36,930 nucleotides of DNA from JBBKWJ01 sp037968895 (GTDB lineage: Bacteria > Actinomycetota > Acidimicrobiia > Acidimicrobiales > SZUA-35). This document shows positions 33,487 to 36,930 of this stretch, piece after piece. A program made the position numbers and the translations under genes. The stretch's first letter is position 1. Each line of letters begins with the position of its first letter. A model generated the notes under the pieces. That model ran no database searches. It had not been told where the DNA came from and was given only the letters and a program-made list of their open reading frames with translations. The DNA lies in contig JBBKWJ010000021.1 in assembly GCA_037968895.1 (NCBI GenBank), forward strand, positions 1 to 36,930. The letters run 5' to 3'.

Positions 33487-34557
33487 TCAGCCAGCGGCCT
33501 TTTCGTAGTGCTTGAGGTATGCGGTTGCGAGCGACGACATCGAGAAGTCGGACGCCCGAGCACGGCCTGAAGCCACTATGGCCTCGACTTCAGCACCGCC
33601 CTCAAGAACGAAGTTGAGTGCCGTAGCCAGCGCTTTGGGATCTCCAGCGGCAAACAGCGTGGCGTCTTTGCCGTCTCTGGCGACAGCCCGATAGGCGGGA
33701 ATGTCGCTCGCGACCACGGGAGTACCCGCGGCCATCCCTTCGACCAGCACAATCCCGAAACTCTCACCGCCGAGCGACGGAACGCAGAATGCGTCGCTTC
33801 CCTTCAACAACGTCTGCTTTTGAGAATCGGTGAGCGGTCCAAGAAAGTGGAACCTCGAGTCGTTTTTGGCTAGCGCCTTGAGACGCTCGGTCTCAGGCCC
33901 TTCCCCCCCAATCCTAAAAATGACGTCGCTTGGCATGTACTTAGACGCATCGATCAAGGTCGCCAGGCCCTTCCGAGGTTCGTGACGAGCGAGGAAGAAG
34001 ACCGACGGTTGCGTCGCCCGATCGGGGGTCGCGTTCTTAAAGCTCTCTAGTTCGACGCCGTTGTACAACACGTCGCAGTGGCCGTTGAGATGACGGTTAA
34101 CCATCCCAGCCGCTTCTTCCGACACAGCCACCGACACATCAAGTCGCGAAATAAGCCTGCGCAGAAGGGGGCGCATATAGCGATAGGCCGCGATCTCACC
34201 GCTGGCGTGGAACGTCCCGACCAGAGGGACTGGCTTCACGACCAACGTGGTGAGCGTCGCTCCCGGCGCTAGTGGTTCGTGAAGGTGGAGCACGTCGAAT
34301 CGTTCGTCCCAGATTGCGCCGAGGGCCCGAAGTTGAGCCGGCGGGTCTGGGGCAAGAGGCGCAATCGAGCCGTTCTGGACATATGGCATTGAGTTGCCAA
34401 GCGGCGTTATCCAAGGTTCGGGCGGGATGCCATCGCATGGGGCGAGGACTTGTGCGGCGTGTCCCTGGGCCCTCAGTGTTCGGGCTAGCCCGATGACCTG
34501 CTGTTGCACGCCGCCCCACACCGCAACGCTGTATGGGCACACCAGTCCAATTCGCAC
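33487..34557 (-). CDS. pimA: GT4 glycosyltransferase, PimA-like phosphatidylinositol mannosyltransferase
   Basis: PimA adds the first mannose to phosphatidylinositol on the cytoplasmic face of the membrane. The 356-residue protein is a GT-B fold GT4 enzyme: the N-terminal IGLVCPYSVAVWGGVQQQV with its acceptor-side GG loop, HLHEPLAPG, TFHASGE, VLYNGVELESF, the donor-binding domain with LARHEPRKGLATLI and GGEGPETERLKAL, and the E-x7-E motif in ESFGIVLVE. The PimA assignment rests on these features plus the pgsA-patA-pimA order, the same as in mycobacteria. The start is GTG 34557, next to the patA stop (TGATGTG). Confidence 0.85.
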   Translation of the reverse strand: MRIGLVCPYSVAVWGGVQQQVIGLARTLRAQGHAAQVLAPCDGIPPEPWITPLGNSMPYVQNGSIAPLAPDPPAQLRALGAIWDERFDVLHLHEPLAPGATLTTLVVKPVPLVGTFHASGEIAAYRYMRPLLRRLISRLDVSVAVSEEAAGMVNRHLNGHCDVLYNGVELESFKNATPDRATQPSVFFLARHEPRKGLATLIDASKYMPSDVIFRIGGEGPETERLKALAKNDSRFHFLGPLTDSQKQTLLKGSDAFCVPSLGGESFGIVLVEGMAAGTPVVASDIPAYRAVARDGKDATLFAAGDPKALATALNFVLEGGAEVEAIVASGRARASDFSMSSLATAYLKHYEKAAG

Positions 34558-34558
34558 A

Positions 34559-35440
34559 TCACGAACCTACTTGGTGGATCTCAGGATCATCCGGCCACAG
34601 AGGCGATAGCACATGCCATTGTTCTGGGGTCTCACGAATAAGTCGTTCAAGCTCGGCGGCGTACGCCTGCGTTAGGGCCGACGCCCGCTCTCGTAGCGAG
34701 CCATCTTCTGGGGCATAAAGAGGGTAGCCAAGCTGGCAATGCCGGTCGTGCGCACGAAACACAACTGCGGTGGGAAGAAGCGGTGAGCCAGTGCGAATCG
34801 ACAGCACGGCGGGACCGATCGGCATTGTTGTCATGGCACCGAAGAACGACACCGGAACCCCGTTTCCGGCAATATCTCGGTCGCTCACGAGACAAACGAC
34901 GTGTCGTTCCCGAACGGCTCGAACCAATGTCCCGATGGCATCGACGCCAAGCGGAACGACGTTGACGTTGTACGAGGATCTGAGCTCGACGAACCAGTCA
35001 AACAAGTCATCGGGTTCTAGGCGCTCAACGACGGCCGTGACCGGCATCCCCGCGACGCGCCCGAGCCAAGCTGCTGCCCACTCCCAGCCGCCGATGTGGG
35101 GCAACACGATAATTGGGCCAATTCCGGAGGCCCTGACGTCTTCGATCCGTTCGAGGCCGACAAACGAGAAACCTCGGTCAAGGGCAACCGGTTTGAGCCG
35201 GGGTACGCGAAACGTTTCGGCCCAGTACCGGCCATAGCTCGCCATTGAGTTGCGTAGCAGGGGCGCATCGACGGTGTGCGGCGTTACTCGAGCGAGATTC
35301 TGCGCAAGCCCTTTCACAATCGAGGGGCGTAGACGCGCCGCAATACGACCCCCAGCTTGCGCCGTCACTATGAGTAGCGACAGGGGAATCGTGGCCGCAA
35401 GGGTGCTTCCAAGCCGATAGATCCGAAGTTGTCTACTCAT
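34559..35440 (-). CDS. patA: Phosphatidylinositol mannoside acyltransferase (PatA-like)
   Basis: This is a lipid A/PIM acyltransferase family protein that would acylate the mannose of PIM. I start at ATG 35440, giving 293 residues (MSRQLRIYRL), because the frame upstream of it is not conserved in appearance. The catalytic H-x4-E motif is at H115/E120 (LPHIGGWEW), as in mycobacterial PatA rather than the H-x4-D of many LpxL enzymes. Conserved LVSDRDIAGNGVPVSFFG and PAVLSIRTGSPLLPTAVVF follow. It lies between pgsA (65 bp) and pimA (1 bp). Confidence 0.85.
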   Translation of the reverse strand: MSRQLRIYRLGSTLAATIPLSLLIVTAQAGGRIAARLRPSIVKGLAQNLARVTPHTVDAPLLRNSMASYGRYWAETFRVPRLKPVALDRGFSFVGLERIEDVRASGIGPIIVLPHIGGWEWAAAWLGRVAGMPVTAVVERLEPDDLFDWFVELRSSYNVNVVPLGVDAIGTLVRAVRERHVVCLVSDRDIAGNGVPVSFFGAMTTMPIGPAVLSIRTGSPLLPTAVVFRAHDRHCQLGYPLYAPEDGSLRERASALTQAYAAELERLIRETPEQWHVLSPLWPDDPEIHQVGS

Positions 35441-35505
35441 ACAGTTCCAGACTGACGAGTGTCTGGCCCGCAAGGCGCGGCATCAGCGGCGACGCCCGCA
35501 AATTA

Positions 35506-36213
35506 CTATTGGCGAGTGCGTCGTCTGGCTTCGGCCCTTGCCTTGGCACGTTCGCGAAATACGCTGCTGGAGCGAGCCTGCCTGCGCCGGGTCCTTGATC
35601 GTGCTTCACGGGTTAAGGGCCCATCGGCCTGATCGTTTGTGGCCTGCTTCCACACCTTCACGAAACGCATGACGGCCGTGATACTCGTCAGCACGAGCAT
35701 GACCCACAGCGTGTAGACGAACAGTGGGCTGAAGAGGAGTCCGAAGCCGAGCACGATGAATCGCTCGGCTCGTTCCATGATGCCGCCCTTGGCGTCATAG
35801 CCAAGCGATTCGGCCTTTGCCCTCTGGTATGACACGAGGGAGGCCGCGATATAGAGCGCAAACGGCAGCATCGCCATGCGAGGGTTGTCGGTTCCGGCGA
35901 GGTACCAGCCGGCACCAGCGAACAACAGCCCGTCGCTCAAGCGGTCAGAAGTTGAGTCGAGAAATGCACCGCGAGGCCCGGCGACGCCAGCCGCTTTCGC
36001 GACTGCGCCGTCTAGCGCGTCTGGTAGACCAGTGAGGAGGAGGAGCAACACCGCGACCGGAAAGTTCCCAAGGCCGATGGCAACAGCGCAGCCAGCAGCC
36101 ATTGCGACGCCAACACCGGTCACCACGTTTGGCGATACGCCGATCCTTTGCAGGTTGCGGCCGATTGGCATCATTGCTTTGTCAAAGTTGGTTCTAAAAC
36201 TGCCGTCAAACAT
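35506..36213 (-). CDS. pgsA: CDP-alcohol phosphatidyltransferase (phosphatidylinositol phosphate synthase, PgsA1-like)
   Basis: The enzyme joins inositol phosphate to CDP-diacylglycerol in the membrane, the first step toward PI and PIMs. I start at ATG 36213 (235 residues, MFDGSFRTNFDKAMM), which lines up with the family N-terminus; a TTG at 36297 would add 28 unlikely residues. The CDP-alcohol motif D-x2-DG-x2-AR-x8-G-x3-D-x3-D is present at D65, D68, G69, A72, G82, D86 and D90, but the Arg is Lys (K73). About six membrane helices and a very basic C-terminal tail of about 35 residues follow. A TACAGT box (36279-36274) may be its -10. Confidence 0.88.
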   Translation of the reverse strand: MFDGSFRTNFDKAMMPIGRNLQRIGVSPNVVTGVGVAMAAGCAVAIGLGNFPVAVLLLLLTGLPDALDGAVAKAAGVAGPRGAFLDSTSDRLSDGLLFAGAGWYLAGTDNPRMAMLPFALYIAASLVSYQRAKAESLGYDAKGGIMERAERFIVLGFGLLFSPLFVYTLWVMLVLTSITAVMRFVKVWKQATNDQADGPLTREARSRTRRRQARSSSVFRERAKARAEARRRTRQ

Positions 36214-36310
36214 GTACGGACTCAATTCTGGCGCTTGGTACAACGACGCCCGATGGGGCGACGAATCTGTTCCACTGTAGTCAGGTCGTCGGAGCAACTA
36301 CGCTTACGCC

Positions 36311-36820
36311 ATGACTGATCGCTACGACTCCCTCTCTCCTCGAGATCTCATCGTGACCCTCCGCTCGTTGCCGCGACGCTTCGACCACGTCCACGCCGCG
36401 GCCACACGCACGGAGGATCTCGTCGCCCTTATCGACGTACCAGGTCAAGACGGATCTTCATTGAGTTCATTGGTGCACGATGCAGCTCAGACAATGGCGG
36501 TACTAAAAGCCTCCATTAGCGGTGTGATTACGTCGAATACCCCAACCGTCTCCGCTCACGTGCTCGAGGCAAGCGATCGACTGGAGTCGGACGGCGCTCC
36601 GATGACGGTCAAAAAGGCAGTTGCCTCGTTATCAGACGACGCGCAGGCTCTCGCCGATCAGCTCGACGGAGTCTCGGCTGACGATTGGGCCAGAAACGCC
36701 GACATCACCGGAGGTGGCTCGATACAAACAGTCGCCTTGGTGCAAGAATTGGTACGAGCGATGATCGACCTACTGCGATCAGCTGAGCGACAGGTCGAAT
36801 GGATGCAAGGCCAGCAATAG
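36311..36820 (+). CDS. Hypothetical helical protein, possibly DinB-like fold
   Basis: The 169-residue protein is predicted to be all-helical with no signal peptide. Its pattern (SLVHDAAQTMAVLKASISGVI, a middle helix, then QTVALVQELVRAMIDLLRSAERQVEWM) recalls DinB/maleylpyruvate-isomerase four-helix bundles, and WARNADITGGGS could be the connecting loop. The metal-binding histidines expected for active members are mostly absent, with only one (in LVHD) clearly placed. I therefore give no function. It is divergent from pgsA; a TACGCT box (36299-36304) ends 6 nt before the ATG, suggesting a leaderless start. Confidence 0.65.
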   Translation: MTDRYDSLSPRDLIVTLRSLPRRFDHVHAAATRTEDLVALIDVPGQDGSSLSSLVHDAAQTMAVLKASISGVITSNTPTVSAHVLEASDRLESDGAPMTVKKAVASLSDDAQALADQLDGVSADDWARNADITGGGSIQTVALVQELVRAMIDLLRSAERQVEWMQGQQ

Positions 36821-36842
36821 ACGAGGCGACGCGGCTCAGGGA

Positions 36843-36930
36843 CTACTCTTCGTCGAGATCCGACCAGTCTTCAGGATTGTCTTCGATCAGGGTCTCGATG
36901 ACCCGCCCATCGACCCCATCGACCCGAACG
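36843..36930 (-). CDS. Partial unknown CDS (C-terminal end)
   Basis: An open minus-strand frame enters from the right edge and stops with TAG at 36845-36843. Its last residues are acidic (RVIETLIEDNPEDWSDLDEE). It converges with the helical protein gene, 22 bp away. By mycobacterial synteny a HIT-family or thrS gene could lie here, but the peptide is too short to tell. Confidence 0.45.
   Translation of the reverse strand, partial: VRVDGVDGRVIETLIEDNPEDWSDLDEE

Overview
The window is a stretch of conserved housekeeping chromosome from a fairly high-GC actinobacterium. Three things suggest this: the gene order, the phosphatidylinositol-mannoside cassette (pgsA-patA-pimA), and several genes that look leaderless (a TAnnnT box 6-8 nt before the start codon). 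The proteins resemble the class Acidimicrobiia (marine Ilumatobacter-like lineages) more than mycobacteria, but that placement is an inference from family resemblance. No phage, IS element, CRISPR array, rRNA or tRNA gene was seen.

Almost all core genes lie on the minus strand, in an order familiar from mycobacteria and other actinobacteria. From right to left in the direction of transcription: pgsA, patA-like and pimA-like (inositol phospholipid and PIM synthesis); a degenerate M48 protein and a DUF3048 lipoprotein; pdxS, pdxT and yebC; ruvC, ruvA and ruvB; queA, tgt and yajC; secD, secF and the bifunctional Rel; hisS and aspS; rarA, a DUF948 protein, an unknown, alaS, ruvX, mltG, aroE, a DUF4388 protein and a prepilin peptidase. 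Many neighbours overlap by 1-7 bp or lie a few bp apart, so they are probably co-transcribed.

Four plus-strand inserts interrupt this block. (1) 10019-12262: two overlapping TetR-like regulators followed by an unrecognised membrane-anchored protein. (2) 15433-16623: an acyl-CoA dehydrogenase with a clear promoter and a leaderless start. (3) 26455-29063: an ABC-2 type exporter, then a small membrane protein built of 23-residue tandem repeats that is bracketed by two nearly identical 51-nt perfect hairpins. (4) 36311-36820: a small helical protein divergent from pgsA. Both window ends cut genes on the minus strand.

The main oddities are a one-base frameshift in tgt exactly at its active-site DSGGFQ motif (with the usual zinc cysteines also missing further on), an M48-type protein whose HExxH has become AELLV, the hairpin-bracketed repeat-protein locus, a low-complexity tail in the DUF4388 protein, and hairpins that overlap the stop codons of convergent genes. 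I do not see a clearly new multi-gene system. The exporter and repeat-protein insert is the best candidate for something undescribed. No gene-free stretch exceeds 300 bases; the largest are 11368-11584 and 28344-28577.
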